From assembly GCF_001046855.1 (NCBI RefSeq), contig NZ_HF570958.1:109324-162181 (forward strand): DNA of 52,858 nucleotides, read 5' to 3'. Below the pieces are notes generated by a model. The model searched no databases. It was not told the origin of the DNA and saw only the letters and a list, made by a program, of their open reading frames with translations. The stretch is from Nostocoides japonicum T1-X7 (GTDB lineage Bacteria > Actinomycetota > Actinomycetes > Actinomycetales > Dermatophilaceae). Shown here in pieces: positions 1 through 8,777 of the stretch (positions are counted from its first letter, which is position 1; each line of letters opens with the position of its first letter). A program made the position numbers and the translations under genes.

Positions 1-47
1 AGCGAGAGCTTCGGGGTGACCCGATAGAGCGGCGGGGCAGGCGACGA

Positions 48-144
48 CCACCGAGCCGGGTGGCCCGACCACCGAGCCGGGTGGCCCGACCGCGGAGCCG
101 GGTGGCCCGACGGGCCGAGCCGGACGGCGCGACGGCCGAGCCGG
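48..144. repeat. 21-base tandem repeat, three units plus decayed copies
   Basis: Three consecutive 21-base units (48-68, 69-89, 90-110) share the core GAGCCGGGTGGCCCGA; the first two are identical and the third differs at two or three positions. Two shorter decayed copies follow to about 144. The unit length is a multiple of three, so it could be the tail of a coding repeat cut by the window edge, but no convincing gene runs through it. The rest of 1-199 shows nothing recognisable. Confidence 0.75.
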
Positions 145-199
145 CCTGCCTCACCTGAACGGCGATCCGCAGGGCCGGTCCCGCTCCGGAGGCTGCCTC

Positions 200-706
200 T
201 CAGCCGGTGAGCGGTCGGACGAAGATGGTCGTCACGCTCGACGACCGGCAGCCTGTCGTCGGGTGCGGAATGTATTTCGCGAGGGTGGAGCCGGGCACGT
301 AGACGCGGAGCCCGTCGACGGGTGTGGGCAGGCACGTGGCGGCGGGGTAGTTCCGCGCGTCGACCATGCGGATCGGGCTGTCGGCGTGCTGGCCGGGGGC
401 CAGCGTGATGGTGCGGACGGTGCCCGTGTCCCACGCGGCTGCGCGTCCGATCTGGGTGCCGTTGCCGTAGCCGACGTAGGACACCCCGGGATATCCCCTC
501 GTCCAGCAGGAGCCGGCCGCGACGTTGGTGAGCCGTAGGTCGCCGACCTGGCTGCCCGCGGTGCCCTGGAGGTTGACGAGGCTGGCGCGCAGGTCGGAGT
601 TGGCGCAGTACGGGATGGTTGCGTGTGCCTGGGCCGGGAGCGCGCTGAGCGTGACGGCTGCCAGGGCGGTGGCGCAGGCCGTCGCCACCTGTGATGTTGT
701 CTTCAT
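200..706 (-). CDS. secreted DUF4232-type protein
   Basis: This is a 168-residue protein with a Sec signal peptide: Lys at position 3, a hydrophobic Ala/Leu stretch, and a likely cleavage after the ALPAQA motif near residue 27. The mature part has four Cys (IPYC, SCW, ATC, TGC) and a beta-rich character. It fits the DUF4232 family of exported actinobacterial proteins, whose function is unknown. The ATG at 706 is the only start that gives an intact signal peptide. It stands alone, followed by the 21-base repeats. Family assignment comes from recognising the Cys spacing and the LTN-G-SCW-GYPG-like core, so the fold is likely but the role is open. Confidence 0.7.
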   Translation of the reverse strand: MKTTSQVATACATALAAVTLSALPAQAHATIPYCANSDLRASLVNLQGTAGSQVGDLRLTNVAAGSCWTRGYPGVSYVGYGNGTQIGRAAAWDTGTVRTITLAPGQHADSPIRMVDARNYPAATCLPTPVDGLRVYVPGSTLAKYIPHPTTGCRSSSVTTIFVRPLTG

Positions 707-969
707 GTTCGATCGACCCCCTCGTGGTCGTGCCTGGCGGGCGATTGCTCGCCACTTCCTAGGACGTCGTGGGTCGAACGGGGGTTGGACATACCTCAGA
801 CGGCGAGGTCGCCGGCTGCGGGTCGGGGTCGGTGGTGACCACCTGTCCGGATACCTCGAATGCGGGACGTGTGGGGATGGCCCGGCGTCCCCGGCCGCCC
901 GGCGGCGGACGTGCGTGGTGCAATTGAGATCGAGGCACGGTGCGACAGCGGACGGGAGCGGAACGGGCG

Positions 970-1824
970 ATGACGAGCTGGAGTGAGCGACTTGGCACCG
1001 TCGGGGTGTGGCGAGGGGTCACCGACGTCGACCCGGCGCTCGCCAGGACCATCGAGGGGCTGGGCTACGGCACCGTCTGGCAGGGCGGTTCGCCGGGCTC
1101 GGACCTGCGCGCGGCGGAGGCGCTCCTGGACGCGACCGCGAGCATCACGGTCGCCACCGGCATCGTCAACATCTGGAAGTCCGACGCCGCGGAGCTGGCC
1201 CGCGCCTACCACCGGATCCGGGCCACCCACCCGGGTCGCCTCCTTCTCGGCATCGGCTCCGGTCATCGGGAAGCCACCCCCCAACGGACCCGGCCGCTCG
1301 AGGCGATGGCCCGCTATCTCGACGTCCTCGACGAGGCAGGCGTTCCCGTCGCGGACCGCGTGCTCTCCGCTCTCGGGCCGCGCATGCTCGCGATGGCAGC
1401 CGAACGCAGCGCCGGCACCCACCCCTACCTGTCGATCCCGGAACAGACGGCGCAGGCGCGGGCCGCGCTCGGCCCGCATGCCCTCGTCGCACCCGAGCAG
1501 ACCGTCGTCCTGGATACCGACGCTGCAGCCGCCCGCCGGACGGCTCGCGCGTTCCTGCACCACTACCTCGGTCTGGCCAACTACACCGGCACCATGCAGC
1601 GTGCGGGATTCACGGCCGCCGACGTCTCCGGCACGGGCAGCGACCACCTCGTCGACCGGATCGTCGCCCACGGCGACGCCGCACACCTGGCCGATGCCGT
1701 CCGCGCCCACCTCCGAGCCGGGGCCGACCACGTATGCATCCAGGTCCAGCCCGTCGCCGCCGACGTCACTCCGGTCCTGCGCGCCGTCTCCCGCGAGCTG
1801 GGCCTGGCCACAGCCCCGGCCTGA
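970..1824 (+). CDS. LLM-class F420-dependent oxidoreductase (MSMEG_4141-like)
   Basis: This 284-residue luciferase-like TIM-barrel protein opens with a beta strand (LGTVGVWRG), then GYGTVWQGG, the VATGIVNIW strand and the LLLGIGSGH loop typical of actinobacterial F420-dependent LLM enzymes. The compact size and these motifs match the TIGR03620 (MSMEG_4141) subgroup. Such enzymes use reduced or oxidised F420 to act on hydride-accepting organic substrates in the cytoplasm; the substrate here cannot be read from sequence. I chose ATG 970 because the barrel starts there and a GGGAG lies about ten bases upstream; an in-frame ATG at 940 is a poor alternative. It converges on the alpha/beta hydrolase at 1890. 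Confidence 0.8.
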   Translation: MTSWSERLGTVGVWRGVTDVDPALARTIEGLGYGTVWQGGSPGSDLRAAEALLDATASITVATGIVNIWKSDAAELARAYHRIRATHPGRLLLGIGSGHREATPQRTRPLEAMARYLDVLDEAGVPVADRVLSALGPRMLAMAAERSAGTHPYLSIPEQTAQARAALGPHALVAPEQTVVLDTDAAAARRTARAFLHHYLGLANYTGTMQRAGFTAADVSGTGSDHLVDRIVAHGDAAHLADAVRAHLRAGADHVCIQVQPVAADVTPVLRAVSRELGLATAPA

Positions 1825-1889
1825 CGTCGGCCCCCGAGCCACGGCATGGATGACCGCAAGGTTCCGAGGCTGCCGCCGGGCGTCCGCGG

Positions 1890-3140
1890 TCATCGGCCGA
1901 CGTGTCGGCCGCTCGTCGAGGCGCGGACGTCGCAGACGGCAAGAACGCCGTCGAGCCAGTCGAAGGCCCGCTGGTGGAAGACCGCACGACCGGACATCTC
2001 GCAGTGCCCGGTCACGCCGTCGGCGGCGGAGAAGGTGACGGACTCGTGCGGGGCAGCGAGGGCAGCGGCGAGCTCGCCCGCACGGCTCGCGACGTCGTCG
2101 CCTTGGGTCGTGCACACGAAGGTCGGGCACTCGATGAGCTGTTCGTGGCCCCGCAGCGTGTAGTCGGCGGTGAGGTCGACGTAGTCGAGGGGATCGTCGA
2201 CGCCGTGGACGTACATGCCGCGGCGCAGCCCCCAACCGGCGGTCGGCCTGGCGAGCATCCGACGCATGATGCGGGCCAGGAGTGCCCTCGCGACGGGGGA
2301 GCCGTGGACCACCCGTCGGCGCAGCGGTCCGGGGATCCGGTCCAGGGTCGCCGCTCTCAGATCGTAGGGTCCGGAGTCGGAGATGCAGGCGGCCAGGCGG
2401 TGCTCCGCCGTCGCGGCGCGTGGCGCGAGGTAGCCACCGAAGCTCCAGCCCATCAACGCGACTCGTGAGGTGTCGACGCCCGGGAGGGTGGGCGCGAGAT
2501 CCAGGACCGGGGTGATGACGGCCTCCCAGTCCGGGCGCATCGGCAGCCGTTGCTCGGTGAGCACCGACCCCTGGCCGGGGCCGTCGAAGACGAGGACGTG
2601 GTAGCCGCGCCCCAGTGCGGCCGCCGCGTTGGCGAAGTACAGCTCCTCGGCGGTCCCGTCGTAGCCGTTCGTCACGACGAGCAGCGGCCGAGGTCGATCG
2701 TCGGTCACGGGATCGACGGTCGGGAAGAAGTACCCGGGAAGGTGGGTGTCGGCATACGGGATCCGCACCGGCGTCGGGGGTACGTCGAACAGGTCTGCGG
2801 CGCAACGGAAGGCGTGCGCCTGCCGGCGGATGCTCTCGGCGAAGCGGGGATCCGGGCCGATGAGGAACAGCCCGGCCGTCCGGTGGTAGTTCGAGGCTCG
2901 CAGCCAGGCGCCGCGGGCGCTCACGCGGTGCCCGTCGGCCAGGCTCTGGACGGCGATGCGCTCCAGGCGATCGGCGGTGGCGAGCCACTCGTCGTACCAC
3001 TGGGTCGCGTCGACGCGGGTGATCCGTCGAGCCGTCTCAAGACACTCGCCGAGCTCCGCGCCGCCCTGTGCGGCATAGGCGACCGTGCGCGTCAGCTGGG
3101 CATCGAACAGCTCGTCCGCGAAGTGCAGGGTGCGGGTCAT
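1890..3140 (-). CDS. alpha/beta hydrolase with N-terminal helical domain
   Basis: This is a 416-residue serine hydrolase. Residues 1-125 are a helical cap-like domain. The hydrolase fold starts with LLVVTNGYDG (about 153) and HVLVFDGPGQG (about 181). The nucleophile elbow is GWSFGG (231-236, Ser233), the acid is probably Asp348/349 in TTQGDD, and the base is His379 in GHCEMSG. Length and N-terminal domain match the group containing 2,6-dihydropseudooxynicotine hydrolase and related C-C or ester hydrolases. ATG 3140 has a good GGAGG eight bases upstream, so longer readings are unlikely. It is monocistronic and divergent from the gene at 3403. Substrate is unknown. Confidence 0.82.
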   Translation of the reverse strand: MTRTLHFADELFDAQLTRTVAYAAQGGAELGECLETARRITRVDATQWYDEWLATADRLERIAVQSLADGHRVSARGAWLRASNYHRTAGLFLIGPDPRFAESIRRQAHAFRCAADLFDVPPTPVRIPYADTHLPGYFFPTVDPVTDDRPRPLLVVTNGYDGTAEELYFANAAAALGRGYHVLVFDGPGQGSVLTEQRLPMRPDWEAVITPVLDLAPTLPGVDTSRVALMGWSFGGYLAPRAATAEHRLAACISDSGPYDLRAATLDRIPGPLRRRVVHGSPVARALLARIMRRMLARPTAGWGLRRGMYVHGVDDPLDYVDLTADYTLRGHEQLIECPTFVCTTQGDDVASRAGELAAALAAPHESVTFSAADGVTGHCEMSGRAVFHQRAFDWLDGVLAVCDVRASTSGRHVGR

Positions 3141-3402
3141 GGACAGAGCCTCCGTCCGGAAGGGGTCGCTCGGGGACCGGGAAGGTGGTGACGGTGTCGT
3201 CGGTTCACGCGGTTCATGACGTCTGCTCCGGGTCTGGTTGAGGGTCTCGGCAACGCCATGGACGCTAGGGAGCCCACCTCTCAAACGCCTCACACGGACG
3301 CGCGGGATCCCCCGTGCGTCCGGCCCGGCACACCGGATGTGAGCCGTCCGTGAGGTGGACGACCGACCATGGCACGGCCGCATCCCAGGAAGGCGTGACC
3401 CG

Positions 3403-3855
3403 ATGACGATGGCCCCTGTCCGACCCTCCGGCGACGACGATGTCGTCGTCGTGACGGCCTTCTTCGCCGATGCCCGCGCTGCGCGCGGTGCCGAGGCGGG
3501 GTTGGGCGACCTGTCCGCCGACGGTGCCCTCGACGTCCTCGACGGGGCCGTATGCGACTGGTCGGGTCCCCCCGCGGCACCGCGATGGCGCCCGGTGGAG
3601 AACCTCGTGCGGCTGTCCCCGTTGCCCGCCTCCGTGTGGACCGACCTCGCCGACCATCTCGTCGAGGGCGGGCGCCGGGGCCGGGTGCCCCTGCCGGACG
3701 GCGCGGCCCTGCATCCCGGTGGGTATCTCCTCGTCGTGTTCCTCGCGGACGGGTCGGCGCCGGCCGGGCTGTGCTGTCGCTGGGGACCGACGACGCGGTG
3801 GGCGGCGGTCCCGCCCGTGAGCTACCTCAGCCTGCTGGACGGCGGACGGGCATAG
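3403..3855 (+). CDS. hypothetical protein
   Basis: This 150-residue protein has no recognised family. It has an acidic start, a strand VVVVTAFFAD, an alanine-rich helix, and two Trp-containing hydrophobic strands near the C-terminus (YLLVVFLADG, LCCRWGP). It has no signal peptide and no membrane segment. ATG 3403 follows an AGGAAGG ribosome site at the normal distance; an upstream in-frame ATG at 3355 lacks one. It converges closely (44 bases) on the regulator ending at 3900. Codon use is typical of the neighbours, which supports a real gene. Confidence 0.55.
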   Translation: MTMAPVRPSGDDDVVVVTAFFADARAARGAEAGLGDLSADGALDVLDGAVCDWSGPPAAPRWRPVENLVRLSPLPASVWTDLADHLVEGGRRGRVPLPDGAALHPGGYLLVVFLADGSAPAGLCCRWGPTTRWAAVPPVSYLSLLDGGRA

Positions 3856-3899
3856 CTCACTCGCCGTGCGCAGGGTGCGAGCAGCCCGGGACGCGCACG

Positions 3900-6779
3900 C
3901 TAGTCGCGGGTCGTGCCGATGCGCCGGGACAGCTGGAGGTCCTCCCAGCCCGTGAGCTCGCGGATGGCCTGACGGCTGGCCGAGAGGTGCGGCCAGGAGG
4001 TCCCGGCGCGCATCGCCTGCTGTCGAGCCTGTGCCAGCAGGCGGGTTCCGCGATCGAGGTCGCCGGCCAGGACGGCGAGGACGCCGGAGTGCTCGAGGAC
4101 GCTCGCGGTCGGCAGCGATCCCATCCGGCGCTGGAAGCCGTCGACCTGCCCCATGAGGTGCTCGCCCGTCGCGACGTCCTTGGTGAGGATGGCGCAGACG
4201 ACGCCGATGAGGCCGGCGAGCCACGCGCCGTACAGGCTGCCCAGGCGCAGGGCCCGGTCGAGCAGCTCACCGGCGCGGGGCGCCACCGCTCGCGGCCCGT
4301 CCACGAGGGTGGCGCCCCGGGTGGTCAGCAGGTCCGCATACAGCCGTGCCCGCTCGTCCCCGCTCCTCGCGAGATCCGCCAGGACGTCGTCGACGAACTC
4401 CAGCCCGGTCCCCTCGTGGAGAAGGGTGATCCAGCGGACCGACACGAGCATCTGGAGGTACAGGCCGCGGTCGTCCAGATCCGTGCACCGCAGCGCCTCG
4501 CGCACGAGCGGCTCGGCGAGGTCGGACCGGCCCGTGAAGGAATGCACGCTGGCCAGCCCCAGCTGCGCCAGGGCCCGGTCCAGGGGAGCGGCGTCCGTCT
4601 GCTGGACGGCGAGGGTCATCCAGCGGCGCGCCTCGATCATCCGGTTGCGGAAGTACCAGTAGATCCCCGTCGTCGCCATGATGCGGACCCCGAGCGGATC
4701 CGGATCGGTGAGGAGGGTCTGGTGGAGGACGGCCGTCACCGTGTCGTGGTTGTCGGCCACCCTGAAGATCCACGGACCGGTGTCCGCGACGTCGGCGACG
4801 GGTCGATCGGCCATCAGGCCGGCGACGAATCCGGCCCGCCGGTCGCGGGCGGCCGCGGATCCCTCGCTGGACTCCAGCGCCCGCTCGGCGTGAGCGCGGA
4901 CGGTCACCAGCTGGCGGTATCGAGTGGGCCGGTCGGGTCCGTCGGGCCGGACGACGTCGAGCAGGGAGCGATGGACCAGCTGGGAGACGAGGCGGGGGAC
5001 CGCCGCGGGTGGGACGCCGTCGTCCCCGACGACGGCCGTGGCGGCGTCGATGGTGAAGACGCCGGGCAGGACCGACAGGCGGGAGTGGGCGATCCTCTCC
5101 TCCGCGGTGAGCAGTCGGACGCTCCAGTCGATGGAGCGCTCGATGGTGTCGTGGTGGTCCGGTCGGTCGGCTCCGACCCGCGACAGGTCCGCGAGGCCCT
5201 CGGTGATCTGGGTGAGGATCTCCTCGGGTCCGAAGCTGCGGATCCGCGACGCCGCGAGCTCGATGCCCAGGGGGAGGCCGTCGAGGGCCGCGCAGATGGC
5301 CTCGACGACAGGGTCGTCCTCGGCGAGGTCGAGCTGCGGCTCCAGGCTCTGGGCGCGGAGGTGGAAGAGCCGGGCCGCGGGTGTCGGTCCCGCCTCCGGC
5401 CCGCCCTCGCCGAGGGTGTCCCGGGTCGGCAGGGGCGCGAGGCTCCACAGCACCTCGCCCGCGATGCCGAGAGGCTCCCGGCTCGTCGCGAGGATCCGGC
5501 TCTCGCCGGCGACGCCGAGCAGCTCCACCGCGAGCGTCGCGAGGTCGGGCAGCAGATGCTCGCAGTTGTCGAGGACGAGCAGGATCCGCCGGTCATGCAG
5601 GTGGCCGCGCAGCATCCCGAGCGCGTCTCCCGTCACCGACGCCGCCACGCCGAGGGCGGAGGCGATGGCATACACCGCCTCGGCCGGGCTCTCGACGGGG
5701 GTGAGGTCCACCAGCCACACGCCGTCCGGTGAGGCCTCCCCGGCGGCTCGAGCCGTCTCGATGGCGAGCCGCGTCTTGCCGCAGCCGCCGGCTCCGACGA
5801 CCGTGACGAGGCGATGTCGACCGAGCACCCGGGCCAGCCGGCTCACCTCCTCCTCCCGGCCGACGAGAGGCGTCAGCGTGACGGGCAGGTGCATCGACAC
5901 CGGCTCGGCGCGCCTCGACGGTTCGTCGACCGCCCGTGGGGCCTCCGGTCGGGGTCCGAGGGCGGGATCCTGGCTGAGGATGCCCTGGTGCAGCTCACGC
6001 AGCAGCGGCCCCGGCTCCATCCCGAGCTCGTCCAGCAGGAGCCGCCGCACCTGGCCGAACGTGGCGAGGGCCTCCTGTGTCCGGCCGGCCCGGTAGCGGG
6101 CGAGCATGAGCAGCATCCAGGTCCGCTCCCGCAGCGGCGAGGAAGCGGTCATCTCCTCGAGGAGGACCATCGCACGGTCGGCCAGACCCGCCTTCAACAG
6201 GGCGTCGGCGTACTGCTCCTGCACCTGGGCGTGGAGCTCGGTGAGGCCCGCGACGCTCGCGGCCGCCCACTCCAGATCCGCGATCGCCTCGAACGGCCGA
6301 CCGCGCCACAGCGCGAGAGCCGTGGCATACCGCTCCACCGCGCGCTCCGTGTCACCGGCGGCGAGCAGGGCGTCCCCCTGCTCGGCGACCTGGGCGAACC
6401 GCAGGGAGTCCGCCCGCTCGCGGTCCACGACGAGGCGGTAGCCACCCCTGTCGTTGACGAGCACGGTCCACGGGGTCCCGCGTCGATGGTCGGGTTCCAG
6501 CACACCGCGCAAGCGCCAGATCAACGACTCCAGCGGGCCGGCCACCTCGCTGGCCGCGCGATCCCCCCACCCCACCGCCACGAGGTCGTCCCGGGAGACC
6601 CGGCTGTTGGCATGGGCCAGCAGGGCCGAGAGGATACGTGCCGGCTTGGGGCCCCCGACCGGCGTGGATCCGACGACCCTGCCCTGCGCCTCGACGTCGA
6701 TGGCGAGCGGACCCAGATCTCGCAACCGAAGGACCGTGCGCGAGGACGCGGCGCCCTCCCTCTCGGCTCGGCTGCCCAC
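3900..6779 (-). CDS. SARP/AfsR-type transcriptional regulator with NB-ARC ATPase and TPR domains
   Basis: This is a 959-residue regulator. Residues about 15-115 form an OmpR-type winged helix, 120-275 a bacterial transcriptional activator (BTAD) domain rich in ALWRGRPF- and RERTW-like motifs, and 300-620 an NTPase with Walker A GAGGCGKT (329-336) and Walker B ILLVLDN (399-405). The remainder is helical TPR-like. This is the AfsR/SARP architecture of actinobacterial activators. The GTG start at 6779 lies 13 bases after the aldolase stop, so it is probably the last gene of the leftward hydantoinase operon, which would make it an autoregulating local activator (inference). Frame and codon use are intact throughout. 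Confidence 0.85.
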   Translation of the reverse strand: MGSRAEREGAASSRTVLRLRDLGPLAIDVEAQGRVVGSTPVGGPKPARILSALLAHANSRVSRDDLVAVGWGDRAASEVAGPLESLIWRLRGVLEPDHRRGTPWTVLVNDRGGYRLVVDRERADSLRFAQVAEQGDALLAAGDTERAVERYATALALWRGRPFEAIADLEWAAASVAGLTELHAQVQEQYADALLKAGLADRAMVLLEEMTASSPLRERTWMLLMLARYRAGRTQEALATFGQVRRLLLDELGMEPGPLLRELHQGILSQDPALGPRPEAPRAVDEPSRRAEPVSMHLPVTLTPLVGREEEVSRLARVLGRHRLVTVVGAGGCGKTRLAIETARAAGEASPDGVWLVDLTPVESPAEAVYAIASALGVAASVTGDALGMLRGHLHDRRILLVLDNCEHLLPDLATLAVELLGVAGESRILATSREPLGIAGEVLWSLAPLPTRDTLGEGGPEAGPTPAARLFHLRAQSLEPQLDLAEDDPVVEAICAALDGLPLGIELAASRIRSFGPEEILTQITEGLADLSRVGADRPDHHDTIERSIDWSVRLLTAEERIAHSRLSVLPGVFTIDAATAVVGDDGVPPAAVPRLVSQLVHRSLLDVVRPDGPDRPTRYRQLVTVRAHAERALESSEGSAAARDRRAGFVAGLMADRPVADVADTGPWIFRVADNHDTVTAVLHQTLLTDPDPLGVRIMATTGIYWYFRNRMIEARRWMTLAVQQTDAAPLDRALAQLGLASVHSFTGRSDLAEPLVREALRCTDLDDRGLYLQMLVSVRWITLLHEGTGLEFVDDVLADLARSGDERARLYADLLTTRGATLVDGPRAVAPRAGELLDRALRLGSLYGAWLAGLIGVVCAILTKDVATGEHLMGQVDGFQRRMGSLPTASVLEHSGVLAVLAGDLDRGTRLLAQARQQAMRAGTSWPHLSASRQAIRELTGWEDLQLSRRIGTTRD

Positions 6780-6792
6780 GGCCGAATCGTAG

Positions 6793-7527
6793 TCACGGAG
6801 CGTCGAAGAGCTCAGCGAGGCCGAGCCGAAGTGCCGACACGTCGGTGTCGACGGCGACGACGTCGAGCGGCGGGAGGAGGGGTTCCAGGGACCGGCTCCC
6901 GGAGAAGGCGCCGGCCAGGATGCCGTGCCGGCGCGCCGCGGCGGCGACCGCGCTGATGGCGGCGGCGACCTCGGGGTCGGCCACCGTGGGGCGGCCGAGC
7001 GAGAGGGACAGGTCGTAGGGACCGACGAAGACACCGTCGATCCCGGCGCAGCCGGCGATCTCCTCGACGGCCGCGAGGCCCTCTCGAGTCTCCACCATGG
7101 GCAGCAGCAGCGGCCGTGCGGGGCCTCCGACGAGCGCACTGCGCGAGGCGCCGGTGCTGCGGCGGCCCTCGGGCGGCACGCGGCAGGCGGCGACGAGCGC
7201 TGCCGCCTCACTGCCCGAGCCGACCCCGGGGACGATGACGCCGGCCACCCCGGTGTCGAGGACGCGAGCCAGGTGGGCCGGGTCGCCACTGGCCGTCCGC
7301 GCGAGGACCGGGACGCGGCAGACTCGCAGCAGACCGGGGAGGTCCGACACCTCGAGCGCGCCGTGCTGGAGGTCGACACCGATCCAGCCGATCCCCTCGG
7401 TGACCACCGCGCCCGCGGTGAGCACCGCCTCGACGACATCGGCCGTGAGGACGGTGAGCCACAGGCCCCGCAGCGGGCCGGAGTCCGCGGATGCCGCGGC
7501 TCGCAGGGTCTCGGCGCTGTCGCTCAT
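6793..7527 (-). CDS. HpcH/HpaI-family aldolase
   Basis: This 244-residue protein carries the class II pyruvate-aldolase landmarks in order: WIGVDLQHG, ARTASGD, the VLDTGVAGVIVPGV metal/pyruvate strand, the LLPMVETREGL glutamate, and VGPYDLSLSLG. The family cleaves 4-hydroxy-2-oxo acids to pyruvate plus an aldehyde with a divalent metal, or acts as a lyase on related CoA esters. I preferred ATG 7527 because GGAGA sits just upstream; ATG 7551 would give eight more residues without a ribosome site. It lies 38 bases after the amidohydrolase and 13 bases before the regulator, in the same leftward operon. A terminal carbon-skeleton cleavage step in the pathway is inference. Confidence 0.82.
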   Translation of the reverse strand: MSDSAETLRAAASADSGPLRGLWLTVLTADVVEAVLTAGAVVTEGIGWIGVDLQHGALEVSDLPGLLRVCRVPVLARTASGDPAHLARVLDTGVAGVIVPGVGSGSEAAALVAACRVPPEGRRSTGASRSALVGGPARPLLLPMVETREGLAAVEEIAGCAGIDGVFVGPYDLSLSLGRPTVADPEVAAAISAVAAAARRHGILAGAFSGSRSLEPLLPPLDVVAVDTDVSALRLGLAELFDAP

Positions 7528-7565
7528 AGGTCTCCGTTCATCGGCCGACATCGGGTGGGGACGCG

Positions 7566-8777
7566 TCAGGCAAGGATCTCGCCGCCTTGGACGACGGCGA
7601 CCCGTGCGTCCTCCCGCCAGAGGACCGACGGCTCCTCGAACGGATCTGCCTGCAAGAGCATGAAGTCCGCGACACAACCTACCGCCACCCGGCCGAGGTC
7701 AGGGCGCCCCAGGATCGCCGCGTTGCGGGAGGTCGCCGAGCGCAGGGTCTCCAGGACGCCGAGCGCCTCGGCCTGCAGGCGCAGACCAAGAAGCTGGTCG
7801 TCCTCGAGTGGACCCATGAGATCGGTGCCGAAGCCGACGGTGACCCCGGCCCGATGAGCCAGTTCGAGCGAGGTGAGGCCCGCTTCGAGGACCTCGAGGT
7901 TCTTGTCCCGCGAGACCCGAGGCATACCCAGACCGGCACCACGCCGCGCCATCGCGTCGTAGGCGATCAGGGTCGGGACCAGCGCCGCTCCGCGCTCGCC
8001 CATGAAGACGGCCGTCGGCTCGTCGAGCAGGTTGCCGTGCTCCACGGACCGGACACCGTTCTCGACGGAGTGACGAATCGCTTCGGGGGAGTAGGCATGG
8101 GCGGCGACGTAGCTGCCACGTCGTGCTGCCTCGTCGGACACCGCCGCGATCTCCTCCGCGGAATACTGGGCGACGCGGAGGGGATCGGCGGGCGAGACGA
8201 CACCTCCGGACGTGAGCAGCTTGATGGCGTGGGCGCCCTGCCGGAACCGGTCACGGACGGCGACGCGCAGGGCGTCGACTCCGTCGACCACCTCTGCGGT
8301 ATGCCCGGTGGGACAACACATGTCCCAGTCCGGGTGCCGTCCGTCCCCGTGCCCGCCGGTCTGGGACAGGGCCGGGCCGGTGAACAGATAGCGCGGCGAG
8401 GGGAGCAGCCCCTCACCGATCGCCCGCGCGAGCCCACCGTCACCCCCGGCGACGTCGCGGACGGTCGTGAACCCGCGCCGCAGCGCCCGCCGGAGCCGGG
8501 GCGCCGCGGCGAGCGCCGTGTAGCTCAGCCGCGGCGCCTCGAGATCGACGAGCCCGAGGCTGTGGCCGTAGGCGTGGAAATGGGCGTCGACGAGGCCGGG
8601 AACGAGAGTGCCGCCCCGGCCGTCGATGACCGGACCGTCGACGGCCCGGCCGTCGTGCGCCTCGGCCGATCCGACCGCGGCGACGCGTCCGCCTCGGACG
8701 AGGACCGGGCCGTCGAGCAGGTCGCTGCTGATGCCGTCGAACACCGTGACGTTCGTGACGAGCAGATCACCCGTCAT
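7566..8777 (-). CDS. amidohydrolase-superfamily metal hydrolase (prolidase/imidazolonepropionase-like)
   Basis: This 403-residue enzyme starts with the beta-sandwich lead typical of the superfamily (LLVTNVTVFDG). Metal ligands follow: HFH (66-68), a Lys in AIKLLTSGG, the AHAYSPEA and SVEHGNLLD histidines, and the GFGTD aspartate. This pattern fits the bacterial Xaa-Pro/Xaa-Arg dipeptidase-like amidohydrolases as well as generic imidazolonepropionase relatives. ATG 8777 overlaps the hyuB stop at 8767 by eleven bases, which implies translational coupling. Its place directly after hyuAB suggests it hydrolyses the ring-opened product or a peptide-like amide (inference). Confidence 0.8.
   Translation of the reverse strand: MTGDLLVTNVTVFDGISSDLLDGPVLVRGGRVAAVGSAEAHDGRAVDGPVIDGRGGTLVPGLVDAHFHAYGHSLGLVDLEAPRLSYTALAAAPRLRRALRRGFTTVRDVAGGDGGLARAIGEGLLPSPRYLFTGPALSQTGGHGDGRHPDWDMCCPTGHTAEVVDGVDALRVAVRDRFRQGAHAIKLLTSGGVVSPADPLRVAQYSAEEIAAVSDEAARRGSYVAAHAYSPEAIRHSVENGVRSVEHGNLLDEPTAVFMGERGAALVPTLIAYDAMARRGAGLGMPRVSRDKNLEVLEAGLTSLELAHRAGVTVGFGTDLMGPLEDDQLLGLRLQAEALGVLETLRSATSRNAAILGRPDLGRVAVGCVADFMLLQADPFEEPSVLWREDARVAVVQGGEILA

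Noticed and set aside
48..144. CRISPR array
   Set aside because: Units are contiguous without spacers and no cas genes are present; no other array was seen in the window.
3552..5732. A 726-codon plus-strand frame opposite the SARP regulator
   Set aside because: It is a shadow; the regulator on the other strand has full domain structure.
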